DNA from: Longimicrobium terrae
GTDB taxonomy: Bacteria; Gemmatimonadota; Gemmatimonadetes; Longimicrobiales; Longimicrobiaceae
DNA: 64,000 nt
Reading direction: 5' to 3'
Assembly (NCBI RefSeq): GCF_014202995.1
Contig: NZ_JACHIA010000001.1
Location: 186,001-250,000, forward strand
This document shows positions 41,363 through 49,663 of this stretch, one piece after another. Made by a program: the position numbers and the translations under genes. The notes beneath the pieces were generated by a model. The model searched no databases, was not told the origin of the DNA, and saw nothing but the letters and a program-made list of their open reading frames with translations. Position 1 is the first letter of the stretch, and each line of letters starts with the position of its first letter.

Positions 41363-42508
41363 TCACGAAGCCGTCACCAGCGCGGCGACGGCGCGGCGCA
41401 GGGGCTCCGCCTCGGCGCTCCACGGATGCGCGGCCACGAACGTTTGCAGCCGCCCCGCGTACCCCGGGAGCGACCCGGCGAGTTCCCGGATGGCGGCGGC
41501 GACGCGCTCCGGCGACACGTCCTCCGTCGCCAGCGCCGTCCCCACCCCGCCCTCCCTCACCATCCCCGCCAGGTACGGCGAGCCCAGGGCCACCACCGGC
41601 ACCCCGGCCTGCGCGTACTCGTACAGCTTATTGGGCGCGCACAGGCGGTTGTTGCGGTCCGGCGCCACGTAGGCGATGAGGCCGATGTGGCAGGCGCGCA
41701 CCCGCGCGTCCAGCGCGTCGCGGGGGATGGGGCCGGCGAACTCCATCCGTCCCCCCACGCCCATCCGCTCCGCCCGCGCCCGCAGCGCCGCCAATCCCGG
41801 CCCGCCGCCGATGAACTCCAGGCGGAACTCCGGCGGCAGCAGGGCCAGCGCGTCGATGAACACGCCGATCCCCCGCCCCTCGTCCATGTAGCCCTGGTAG
41901 ACCAGCCGCACGCCCCCCGCGTCACTTCGGTGGATGGCGGAAACGGGATGGGGCGCCTCGGGGATGTTGCGGACGACCAGCGGCTCATCCGCCAGCCCGT
42001 AGTGGCTCCGCATCACCTCGCCGCGCGCCCGGTTGGCCACGATTACGAGGCCCGCGCGGTGGATGGATCGCTTTTCCATCCGGTAGAAGAAGCGGTCCCG
42101 CCGGTCCACCGGGATGTCCGGCTCGGGAACGATCAGTTCGTGCGCGTCGTACACCAGGGCCGCGCCGGCCAGGCGGGCGGCCAGCGCGCCCACGGCGGAG
42201 AGATAATAGTCGTGCGCGTACACCACCGCCGGCCGCGTGCGCCGGGCCAGGGCGAGCACCGCGGCGCTGAAGCGGGCCAGCCGCACGGGTCCCGCGCCGC
42301 GGACGGGGATGGCGGCCGCCTCGTATCCCTCCGCCCGGTACGCCGCTCCGCTTGCTGCCGGATACGCCACGCGCACGTCGAAGTCCCCCGCCAGCGCCCG
42401 GGCCGCGCGCTGCACCCGCCCGTCGGTGGCGAGGTCGTTGTAGACGGCCATCAGCAGGGTGGGACGCACCGCGCTCACGCGTTCGGGGAAGAAGACGGGA
42501 GCCGTCAC
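41363..42508 (-). CDS. GT4 glycosyltransferase
   Basis: 381 residues. The acceptor half contains MAVYNDLATDGRVQRAARAL and VYAHDYYLSAVGALAARLAG. The donor half contains RLVYQGYMDEGRGIGVFIDA (~209) and NKLYEYAQAGVPVVALGSPY. It is not translationally coupled to its neighbours and lies between the two Wzi-type genes, divergent from the second one. Specificity unknown. Confidence 0.87.
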   Translation of the reverse strand: MTAPVFFPERVSAVRPTLLMAVYNDLATDGRVQRAARALAGDFDVRVAYPAASGAAYRAEGYEAAAIPVRGAGPVRLARFSAAVLALARRTRPAVVYAHDYYLSAVGALAARLAGAALVYDAHELIVPEPDIPVDRRDRFFYRMEKRSIHRAGLVIVANRARGEVMRSHYGLADEPLVVRNIPEAPHPVSAIHRSDAGGVRLVYQGYMDEGRGIGVFIDALALLPPEFRLEFIGGGPGLAALRARAERMGVGGRMEFAGPIPRDALDARVRACHIGLIAYVAPDRNNRLCAPNKLYEYAQAGVPVVALGSPYLAGMVREGGVGTALATEDVSPERVAAAIRELAGSLPGYAGRLQTFVAAHPWSAEAEPLRRAVAALVTAS

Positions 42509-42534
42509 GGCACCCTGGCGCGGGGCTCAAATGG

Positions 42535-42563
42535 TTGCCCCGCAACGCGCAAGCCGGTAAAGT
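42535..42563 (+). promoter_or_regulatory. Candidate promoter of the second Wzi-type gene
   Basis: TTGCCC (42535-42540) and TAAAGT (42558-42563) are spaced by exactly 17 bases, with transcription starting near 42570. It lies between the divergent GT4 and Wzi-type genes and gives the plus-strand gene its own promoter. Confidence 0.5.
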
Positions 42564-42607
42564 TAGAGCCGTACGCCCCCGCCGTCCACCTCGCACCCGG
42601 GTTCGCC

Positions 42608-44395
42608 GTGTTCGCCAGACTGGCCCTGTTCGCCGCGCTCGCGGTTCCCTGCGCGCGGCCCCTGCACGGACAGGACCCGGCCCCCGCGCCGTCGCTGGCA
42701 GGCGGACCGCCCGCCGCCGCCGACACGGTTCCCGTCGTCCCCGCCGCGACGACGCAGGCGGCCGTGGATTCCGCGCGCGCCGCCGCCTTCTTCGCGTCCA
42801 ACCGCCACGTCGAACTCGTCGTTCCGCCGGAGCATGCCCGCCGGCGGGAGATGTACGGCGTGGGTGCGCTGGTGGGTGTGTCCGGCGCGGCGGACCGCGA
42901 GTGGCGGCTGTGGCAGATCACCGGGCGCGAAGAGGCGGCCGGCGGTTACCTGCTGCGCTCCCCGTCCAGCGCCATGCCGCGCGGCCGTGACGGATTCCGC
43001 GTGCTGGTGCCGGAGGTGGAGACCGTGTGGAACACGCGCATCCCCTTCTCCGTCAACGACGGCCCGCTCTGGGCCGGCCGCGGCGCGAACGGGCGCGTGA
43101 TGGCGGGATTCGTCGGCACCCTCGGACCCGTGCGGTTGATCGCGGCGCCGGAAATGGTGTGGTCGGAGAACGCGCAGTTCGACAGCGTCCTTCCCACGCG
43201 GTGGACGGCGGAGCAGCGCGCCCGCTTCGTGGCGCCCTGGTTCGCGGGCCCCAACTCGGCGGACGTGCCGTGGCGGCCGGGGAACGACGAGGTACGCCGG
43301 CTGTATCCCGGCCAGTCGTCGCTCACCGTCACCGCGGGCGCGGTGGAAGTGGGCGCCGCGACGGAAAACCAGTGGTGGGGCCCCGGCATCCGCAGCGCCA
43401 TCCTGTTCAGCAACAACGCGGCGGGATTTCCGCACCTGTTCCTGCGCAGCGGCCGTCCCCTGCGCACCTTTCTGGGCGACATGGAGGGGCGCTGGCTCGT
43501 GGGCGGGCTGGAGGCGTCCGACTACGCCCCCGGCCGGGATGACGAAAATGACGGCGAGCGTTCGCTCAGCGCGCTGGGAGTGACGCTGCGCCCGGCGGTG
43601 TTCCCGGCGCTGACGCTGGGGATCGCGCGTACGGTGATGTCGCCCGTGGACGACTGGGGCGGCGTGGCGGGGCGCTTTGCGGACGTGCTGGGCCACTGGG
43701 ACGCCGGCCGCGACACCACCGGGCGCGCCGCGGAGCAGATGACCGCCCTGTCCGCGCGCCTGGTGGCGCCGGGCGACGGGGCGGAGGTGTACTTCGAGTG
43801 GGCACGGCGCGAGCTGCCCACCTCGTTCCGCGACCTGCTGCTGCGTCCGGAGCACACGCAGGGCTACACCATCGGCGGGCAGGTGGCGCGCCCGCTGGGG
43901 TCCGGGCTGGTGCGGCTGCAGGCGGAGCACACCTACCTGGAGCAGAGCCCCACGGAAACCACCAACCCGGCGGGAAGCTTCTACGCCAGCGAGCGGATTC
44001 CGCAGGGCTACACCAACAACGGCGAGGTTCTGGGCGCGTTCATGGGCCCGGGCGCGTCCGGCCAGTGGCTGGCGGCGGACTGGGTGACGCGCGGGGTGGA
44101 GGCGGGGTTGTTCGGCGGGCGCGTGCGCTGGGCGGATGACGCGTACTTCGCCCAGCCGGGCGGCCCCAACCGCTACCTGGCGCACGACATGACGGCGTAC
44201 TTCGGCGCGCGGCTGGGGGTGGACGTGCTGGGCGCGCGGCTGTCCGCGGAGTGGACCGCCAACAAGCGGTGGAACTACCTGTTCCAGAGCACCTCGGGCA
44301 CCTGGGCGGACCGCGACAAGTTCTCGGTCGATGTGATGAACCGCACGTTGCGCCTGGGGCTGTCGGCCTCGCCGCGGCTGGGACGCGCGCGCTGA
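42608..44395 (+). CDS. Capsule assembly Wzi-family outer-membrane protein (second copy)
   Basis: A 595-residue predicted barrel with a signal peptide (FARLALFAALAVPCARPLHGQ). It shows the same landmarks as the first copy: NDGPLWAGRGANG, SENAQFDSVLP, TENQWWGPGIRSAILFSNNA and LRPEHTQGYTIGG. The motif QWWGPG is characteristic of the Wzi family. The start is GTG; no strong ribosome-binding site is seen. It is the only plus-strand gene between 23 kb and the right edge. Two copies may serve two polymers, or surface binding at two steps. Confidence 0.87.
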   Translation: MFARLALFAALAVPCARPLHGQDPAPAPSLAGGPPAAADTVPVVPAATTQAAVDSARAAAFFASNRHVELVVPPEHARRREMYGVGALVGVSGAADREWRLWQITGREEAAGGYLLRSPSSAMPRGRDGFRVLVPEVETVWNTRIPFSVNDGPLWAGRGANGRVMAGFVGTLGPVRLIAAPEMVWSENAQFDSVLPTRWTAEQRARFVAPWFAGPNSADVPWRPGNDEVRRLYPGQSSLTVTAGAVEVGAATENQWWGPGIRSAILFSNNAAGFPHLFLRSGRPLRTFLGDMEGRWLVGGLEASDYAPGRDDENDGERSLSALGVTLRPAVFPALTLGIARTVMSPVDDWGGVAGRFADVLGHWDAGRDTTGRAAEQMTALSARLVAPGDGAEVYFEWARRELPTSFRDLLLRPEHTQGYTIGGQVARPLGSGLVRLQAEHTYLEQSPTETTNPAGSFYASERIPQGYTNNGEVLGAFMGPGASGQWLAADWVTRGVEAGLFGGRVRWADDAYFAQPGGPNRYLAHDMTAYFGARLGVDVLGARLSAEWTANKRWNYLFQSTSGTWADRDKFSVDVMNRTLRLGLSASPRLGRAR

Positions 44396-44406
44396 TCCGT
44401 CAGCGC
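44389..44406. terminator. Mini-hairpin formed by two convergent stop codons
   Basis: A 7-bp palindrome GCGCTGA/TCAGCGC with loop TCCG holds the TGA stop of the Wzi-type gene on one arm and the TGA stop of the opposite phosphatase gene on the other. It is too short and lacks T-runs to be a sure terminator, but no other sits between these genes. Confidence 0.4.
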
Positions 44407-45182
44407 CCCATCAACCGTCCCCAGAACGACTTCTTCGCCATCTGCAGCGGGGGAACGTCCAGCGGCGGCTGGTTGTCCAGCAGCCGCTGGGGGTTGGTCG
44501 CCGTCAGCAGTTCCAGTTGCTCTTCGCCGCCGCGGGCCAGGAGCAGCGCGCGTCCCTCCTCCGCGGAGAGCGAGCCCCGGGCGTGGTGGTCGCTGGACAG
44601 GTAGCTCACCATCCCCTGCTCCAGAAGATCCCACGCGATTCGGCGCGGCAGTTCTCCGTACCGCCCCGCCAGCGATCCCCAGTTCACCTGCAGCGCCGCG
44701 CCGGAGCGCACCCACAGGTCCGCGACGGCCAGGCTGGCCTGCGGGTTGGGATAGCGTTCCGGGTGCGCCACGATGGGCCGCAGCGCCGCCATGCGGATTT
44801 CGAACAGCACGCGTTCGGAGCCGGGCGGAACGCCGGTGAACGAAAATTCCACCAGCACCGAGCGCGTCCCCGCCAGCCGCAGCCGCGGATCGTCCAGCAC
44901 GGGGTGCGGGTCGTCCAGCAGCAGTTCCACGCCGCGCTCCACCCGCATGCCGGGGAACGATTCGGCGGCCAGGGTGCGCAGCTCCTCCCATCCCCGGTCC
45001 AGCCGCGCCAGTTCGGCCGACAGACGTTCCGGGTGCGCGGTGAGGCTGGCGTTCAGGTGCGGGGTGGTGACCAGGGTGCGCACGCCCTGCGCGTACATGC
45101 GCTCCAGCGCGGTGCGCGACTCGTCCAGGTTGGCGGCACCGTCATCCACGGCGGGAATCAGGTGGGAATGCAGGTCGATCAT
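44400..45182 (-). CDS. CpsB/YwqE-type tyrosine-protein phosphatase (PHP fold)
   Basis: Manganese-dependent phosphatase that removes phosphate from Wzc-type kinases. 260 residues from MIDLHSHLIPAVDDGA, which holds the first metal-binding His pair. Further metal ligands lie in TTPHLNASL, IVAHPERYP (~155) and SSDHHARG (~210), the usual CpsB positions. The chosen start is where the family begins; the frame upstream is Gly/Arg-rich. Its expected partner is the Tyr-tailed kinase at 20293-22770, about 22 kb away. Confidence 0.9.
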   Translation of the reverse strand: MIDLHSHLIPAVDDGAANLDESRTALERMYAQGVRTLVTTPHLNASLTAHPERLSAELARLDRGWEELRTLAAESFPGMRVERGVELLLDDPHPVLDDPRLRLAGTRSVLVEFSFTGVPPGSERVLFEIRMAALRPIVAHPERYPNPQASLAVADLWVRSGAALQVNWGSLAGRYGELPRRIAWDLLEQGMVSYLSSDHHARGSLSAEEGRALLLARGGEEQLELLTATNPQRLLDNQPPLDVPPLQMAKKSFWGRLMGR

Positions 45183-45417
45183 CCGCGGCGGTCTGGATTG
45201 GAGGTGCAGGATCGGGCGTTCGCCCGCCCGGCATCCGCGCGCGGCGCCGGGCGGGAAGAAGATACGTCGTCCGCGGCCCACGTACACCCCTTTTGTGTAT
45301 CAGATGGGTCCGGGGTGGGTGGATGACGGGGATGGTCGGCGGGAGGGGATCAAGGCGGTGATGAGGTCGGGCGTGGCGGCGGGCGGGGGCCCTCACCCCG
45401 CGTGCTGCGCACGACGA

Positions 45418-45447
45418 CCCTCTCCCACGAACAGATGTGGGAGAGGG
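45418..45447. repeat. CCCTCTCCC-type intergenic hairpin
   Basis: A perfect 11-bp stem CCCTCTCCCAC/GTGGGAGAGGG with an 8-base loop, preceded by CCCTCACCCC. This composition is common as an intergenic repeat in many GC-rich bacteria. A related imperfect copy lies near 23062-23091. Confidence 0.7.
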
Positions 45448-45501
45448 AGCACACCCCAGATCGGTGCGGGAGAGAGGTCGGAGCGGGGTGGCGACTTCCA
45501 T

Positions 45502-45552
45502 CCGGCGGTTGAAACCGCGCCTCGAAAAACACGAAGTCCGCCTCCGCGGACT
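45502..45552. repeat. 51-bp double-palindrome dispersed repeat, left copy
   Basis: Two palindromes in tandem: GCGGTT-GA-AACCGC (45505-45518) and AGTCCGC-CTCC-GCGGACT (45535-45552), joined by 16 bases. The same 51 bases occur inverted at 59603-59653 with only two mismatches (49 of 51 identical). The layout, paired palindromes in intergenic DNA, is that of REP/BIME-like elements. Confidence 0.9.
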
Positions 45553-45585
45553 GGACGCTGTCCCCGCTCGCGTCCCCATGCAGTT

Positions 45586-45628
45586 GAAGCCCCGAACCGG
45601 ATGCGCCAGCAGCCGGTGTCGGGGCTTC
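45586..45628 (-). terminator. Candidate terminator of the module 2 flippase operon
   Basis: Stem GAAGCCCCGA+ACCGG pairing with CCGGT+TCGGGGCTTC, with one bulged G and a 12-base loop. It lies about 110 bases beyond the stop of the flippase gene. No T-tract follows on either strand, so it could instead be an mRNA-stabilising hairpin. Confidence 0.5.
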
Positions 45629-45735
45629 CCGCTGTTTGAGTGGCGGATTCATTCGCTCTCGCGGGGGAGGGTGGGCGAGTAGTACGAGCCCGGGTGGGGG
45701 CCTCCCTGAGGCTCGCACCCCGCGTCGACCGTCGC

Positions 45736-47217
45736 CTACCCGTCCGCGCCGGGGCTCGGTGCCGCCGCCGACCGGCCGAATCCCATTGCGCGCAGCGTGT
45801 CGCCGTGCACGCGAAAGATCGCCCATCCACACAGCGTGGCCGCGACGGCGAACCCCACGCGCCATCCCAGCCCGGGAAGCCAGAACGCCCCTGCCGCACC
45901 CGCCGCGGCGAACGCGCCCATCCGCGCGGCGCGGCCCAGCGCCGGCACGGCCTCCGGCACCTCGCGCCCCGCCGCGCGCAGCAGCAGCAGGGCGTCGCCC
46001 GAGGTCCGCAGCGTCCATGCGAGCGCGGCGCCGGGCACGCCCCACATCCACACCAGCAGCGCCACGAGGGGAACGTACAGCACCAGTTCCAGCAGGTGCG
46101 CGTGCGCCACGTGGTCCGGCCGCCCCGCGCCGTACAGCAGCGACGACGCCACCTTGCCGAATCCGTTCATCAGCAGCCCTACGCCCAGCACCGCCAGCGC
46201 CGCCCCGCCCTCGCGCGCAAAGTCCGCCCCCATCCACGCCCGCATCACATCCCCGCCCGCGGCCGCCAGCCCCATGGCGGCGGGCAGCACCAGCAGAAAC
46301 ACGCCGTCCATCCCCCGCCGCAGCAGCGCCCCCTCCGTCCGCCGCGCCGACGCGTGCGCCGCGGCGAACGCGGGAAACAGCACCGACCCGATCGCGCTCG
46401 ATACCGCGCCCAGGCGAAGGGTGATCTCCTGCGGCACGCCGTAGAACGCCACCGCGGCCGTCGACACCAATCCGCCCAGGACGAAGCGGTCCAGGTACAC
46501 GAGCACGGGCGATACGGCGGCACTGACCGTCGTCCATCCCCCGAAGCGCAGCAGCGGTCCGGCCGCTCCGCGCCGCAGACGCGGACGGCGCAGGGCGGGA
46601 AGCTCGCGCAGGCACAGCGTCAGGCACACCGTCCACGCCACCATGCGCACGACGGCCAGCAGCCCGGTCACGTACAGCAGGTCCGGCGAAATGGAGGCGA
46701 CGAAGACCGGTCCCAGGTACGCCAGCGCCGACGCGGGCGCCGCCACCGCGTTCACCCGCCCGAAGCGGTAGCGCGCCTCCAGCACCCCCGTCAGCACGGG
46801 AAAGCTGATGACCCAGGGGAGGGTGAGGCCCAGCATGCGAAAGGCGTCCGCCGCCTCGCGCGCCAGACCCGGGGGCAGGTTCAGCCCGCGCGCCAGCCAC
46901 GGCGCGGCCAGCGCGAGCCCGGCGCCCGCGGAAGCCGCCAGCGCCATCACCATCGCCAGCCCCGTCCAGAAAAGGCCGGACAGGGTGGCGTCCTCCCCTT
47001 CCCCGCCCGCGACGGCCTGGGTGAGCGCCCGCCCCACGCCCAGGTTCAGCACGCCGAAGTAGCTCAGCGTGGCCCACACGAGCGTCAGCACGCCCAGCCG
47101 CTCCGTCCCCAGCGCCGCGGCCAGCCGCGGCAGGGCGATCAGCGCCACCAGCGCCGGAAGCGCGATCCCCAGCAGGTTGTGAACGACGCCGCGCCGCAGC
47201 GGCCCCGGCGCCCTCAC
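45736..47217 (-). CDS. Wzx-type oligosaccharide flippase (second copy)
   Basis: A 493-residue MOP-superfamily protein with about 12-14 hydrophobic helices, beginning VVHNLLGIALPALVALIALP. It includes the typical first-helix loop RLAAALGTERLGVLTLVWA and a mid-protein LVYLDRFVLGGLVSTAAVAF that matches the conserved D-R-x-x-L segment of flippases. The start is GTG in a GTGA overlap with the GT4 gene. By eye it is not a recent duplicate of the 33153-34652 flippase, which supports a separate lipid-linked substrate. Confidence 0.88.
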   Translation of the reverse strand: MRAPGPLRRGVVHNLLGIALPALVALIALPRLAAALGTERLGVLTLVWATLSYFGVLNLGVGRALTQAVAGGEGEDATLSGLFWTGLAMVMALAASAGAGLALAAPWLARGLNLPPGLAREAADAFRMLGLTLPWVISFPVLTGVLEARYRFGRVNAVAAPASALAYLGPVFVASISPDLLYVTGLLAVVRMVAWTVCLTLCLRELPALRRPRLRRGAAGPLLRFGGWTTVSAAVSPVLVYLDRFVLGGLVSTAAVAFYGVPQEITLRLGAVSSAIGSVLFPAFAAAHASARRTEGALLRRGMDGVFLLVLPAAMGLAAAGGDVMRAWMGADFAREGGAALAVLGVGLLMNGFGKVASSLLYGAGRPDHVAHAHLLELVLYVPLVALLVWMWGVPGAALAWTLRTSGDALLLLRAAGREVPEAVPALGRAARMGAFAAAGAAGAFWLPGLGWRVGFAVAATLCGWAIFRVHGDTLRAMGFGRSAAAPSPGADG

Positions 47218-48389
47218 CGCCCGCCGTCCAGCGCGCCGCGTACGAGGGGGAGCAGCCGCGCCCGCAGCGCCGCCGCGCCCGCCTCCTCCACGAACCACGC
47301 CCGCGCCGCCCGCCCCCGCCGCGCCGCCTCCGCGGGATCCGCCGCAATGGCCGCCAGCGCCGCCGCGAGCGCCGCGTCGTCCTCCGGGGCGATCAGCCAG
47401 CCGCGCCCCTCCCCCAGGATCTCCGGCAGATCGCCGACCATGGAGGCGACGACGGGAACGCGCATCGCCATCGCTTCCAGCACCTTGGCGGGAAGCTGCG
47501 CCCGGGCGTACGCCTCGTCCCGCTGCGCGATGGGCACCGCGTCCGCCGCGGCCAGCAGGCGCGGCATCGCTTCGTTCGGCAGCATTCCCAGCGAGTGGAA
47601 TCGTCCGCCGAGAAGCGCCCTCGCCCGCGCGTGCTCCGCGCCCTCCGGCCCCGCCGTCACCAGCGACCATTCCGCCGCGGCGGGGTTCCCCAGCGCGCGC
47701 AGCAGCACGTCCCACCCCTTGTGGGGCCGTGGCACGCCGGCGAACACCGCCAGCCGCCCCTCCGCCGGCAATCCCAGTTCCCGCCGCAGCCGCGCCCGGT
47801 CCGCCAGCCCGGGGAGGTCCGGATCAAAGCGCGACTCGTCCGGCCCGTGGCGCAGAAGGGTGCCGCCGTGGCGCCGCTGCAGCGCGCGCGTGGACACCGT
47901 CACCCCCGCGATCCCGAACGTCAGCGGGTGAAAGAGCCGCGCCTTGAAGCGGTGCGTGTCGCGCACCCGCTGCGCCACCCCGCGCAGCCCGGGCGCCGGC
48001 GTGTTCACCGCGCGCGCGGACCACTCGTCGTCCTCCACGTCCAGCAGCACGGGCGCGCCGGTGCGGCGCGCGGCCAGCCGGGCCGGGAGCAGGGTGGACG
48101 CGAGGGGTTTGCAGGCGTAGAGCAGGTCGCCCGTGGCCAGCGCCGCCAGCCGGGGCGCGGCGGCCAGGACGGCGGGGAGCGCGGGGGAACAGCGGATGGC
48201 GTGGACGGGAAAAAGGCCGCGGTAGGGGGCGTAGACCTCCGGGCCGCTCAGCAGCAGCCCGGCGAGTTCTACCTCGTATTCCACGGAAAGCGCCCGCGCC
48301 AGGGGAATGGCGCGGGCGAGTGCGTTGCCGGCGAGGTCGTTTACCAGGAGCGTTACGCGGCGGGGCGCGTCCCCGCGCGCGGCGGTCAT
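47214..48389 (-). CDS. GT4-like glycosyltransferase
   Basis: 391 residues. The donor half begins GRLAVFAGVPRPHKGWDVLL (~209), and the substrate loop is QLPAKVLEAMAMRVPVVASM, with Glu in the E-x7-E region partly replaced (AKVLEAM). The acceptor half has LLVNDLAGNALARAIPLARA and DVEDDEWSARAVN, an unusual acidic stretch. It overlaps both neighbours by 4 bases. Specificity unknown. Confidence 0.83.
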   Translation of the reverse strand: MTAARGDAPRRVTLLVNDLAGNALARAIPLARALSVEYEVELAGLLLSGPEVYAPYRGLFPVHAIRCSPALPAVLAAAPRLAALATGDLLYACKPLASTLLPARLAARRTGAPVLLDVEDDEWSARAVNTPAPGLRGVAQRVRDTHRFKARLFHPLTFGIAGVTVSTRALQRRHGGTLLRHGPDESRFDPDLPGLADRARLRRELGLPAEGRLAVFAGVPRPHKGWDVLLRALGNPAAAEWSLVTAGPEGAEHARARALLGGRFHSLGMLPNEAMPRLLAAADAVPIAQRDEAYARAQLPAKVLEAMAMRVPVVASMVGDLPEILGEGRGWLIAPEDDAALAAALAAIAADPAEAARRGRAARAWFVEEAGAAALRARLLPLVRGALDGGR

Positions 48390-49663
48390 GGCGCGTCGGC
48401 CACCACGTGCCCGCCGGAACGCGCGGGCGCCCCCTCCGGCGCGTCCGCCGCGGCCGGCCCGCCGAACAGGGCGCGGTTGCGGTCGCGGGGCCATCCCGCC
48501 GCGCTCCATGCCCGGGCCAGCGCCGCCGCCCCCGCGGACCATCGCCCGAACTCCTCCGCGTCCATCGCCAGGCACTGCTCCAGCACGGCGGTGAAAGCGG
48601 GGATGTCGGCCAGCGGCAGGTCCCACCCGGCGCGGCGCTGCGTCAGTTCGCGCCAGGGCGTCTGGTCGCTGATCAGCACCGGGCACCCCTCGGACAGCGC
48701 CTCCAGGATCACGTGGCCGAAGTTTTCGCCCAGCGTGGGGAGCAGAAGGAGGTGCGCGTCCCGGAAGATGGCGGCCACCGCGTCGTGCGGCACCGGGCCC
48801 ATGTAGCGCACCGTCACGCTGGGCGGCAGCGCCTCCAGGATCCCCCGGCACTCTTCCCAGTAGCGCGCATCGTCCACCGGGCCGTAGATGTCGAAGCGGA
48901 CCGGCCCGCGCACCCCGCGCAGCGCTTCCGCCGCGCCGCGCAGGTTCTTCATCGCGCACAGGCGGGAAAGAAAGACGACGCGCAGGTCGCCCGGCCGCTT
49001 GTCGCGCAGCAGCGCGGAGGTGGGTGCGGGCGGCGGAACCAGGTCCGGCGCCACCACCACCTCCGTACCCGCCCCCAGCGCGTGCTGGATGTGGATGCGC
49101 TCCTGCTCCGTGGATGCCTGCCAGGTGATTCCCCGGAACAGGCCGGCGGAGCGCGCGAAGCGCAGGTACGTCTGCTTCTTGAGATAGCGGGGCGTGCGGA
49201 TCCCCGACACCAGCCGCGGCGGAACCAGCCGTCCCCAGTCCCCCGTTCCCAGCGCGCTGGGGTGCAGCTCGCCCCGGGGCGCCAGCACCACCCGCCGGGA
49301 CGGGGCCGCGTTCAGCCGGCGCAGCAGGAGCGGCGCGGCGGAAAAGCGGGGGGAAAAGAGGCTGTTGAGGTACAGCAGGTCGTGCGGCGTCCCCGTGAGG
49401 ATGTCGCGCATGGACGCCGTGTTCAGCCGGTCGGGGGACAGGTACAGCACGTCCGCCCGCCCCACGCGCTGCCAGCGGTTGGCCGGCACCCCCGGGTACG
49501 GCGCCGTGTCGCCCGCGTCGCGGTCGCGCGTCACCACGCGGAAGCGGAACTCGCCCCCCAGCTGCGTCACCAGCTGGTGCACGCTGCGCACCGGCCCCCC
49601 CGCCTTGTAGCCGGGGAGGTAGTGGTCCAGCAGGGCGAGCACCGTGGGCACGGCCTGGCTCAC
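48386..49663 (-). CDS. GT4 glycosyltransferase
   Basis: 425 residues, N-terminal LALLDHYLPGYKAGGPVRSV (the KAGGP loop is typical of GT4 acceptor sites). Donor half LRVVFLSRLCAMKNLRGAAE (~233), then the loop LGENFGHVILEALSEGCPVL. The GTG start overlaps the epimerase stop (GTGA). The pattern is close to transferases of the WbaZ/WcaI-like group, but the sugar is not evident. Confidence 0.86.
   Translation of the reverse strand: MSQAVPTVLALLDHYLPGYKAGGPVRSVHQLVTQLGGEFRFRVVTRDRDAGDTAPYPGVPANRWQRVGRADVLYLSPDRLNTASMRDILTGTPHDLLYLNSLFSPRFSAAPLLLRRLNAAPSRRVVLAPRGELHPSALGTGDWGRLVPPRLVSGIRTPRYLKKQTYLRFARSAGLFRGITWQASTEQERIHIQHALGAGTEVVVAPDLVPPPAPTSALLRDKRPGDLRVVFLSRLCAMKNLRGAAEALRGVRGPVRFDIYGPVDDARYWEECRGILEALPPSVTVRYMGPVPHDAVAAIFRDAHLLLLPTLGENFGHVILEALSEGCPVLISDQTPWRELTQRRAGWDLPLADIPAFTAVLEQCLAMDAEEFGRWSAGAAALARAWSAAGWPRDRNRALFGGPAAADAPEGAPARSGGHVVADAP

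Larger units (their letters stand above)
45183..45735. other. Non-coding stretch with three hairpin elements
   Basis: About 550 bases between two minus-strand genes with no credible coding frame. From left to right it holds a CCCTCTCCCAC/GTGGGAGAGGG hairpin (45418-45447), the 51-bp double-palindrome repeat (45502-45552), and a 15-bp stem with one bulge (45586-45628). The last may end transcription from the flippase operon. It marks the border between module 1 and module 2. Confidence 0.75.

Noticed and set aside
45183-45735. Hidden small gene between the phosphatase and flippase genes
   Set aside because: Open frames there cross the hairpin repeats, have no credible start site and show no coherent protein features.
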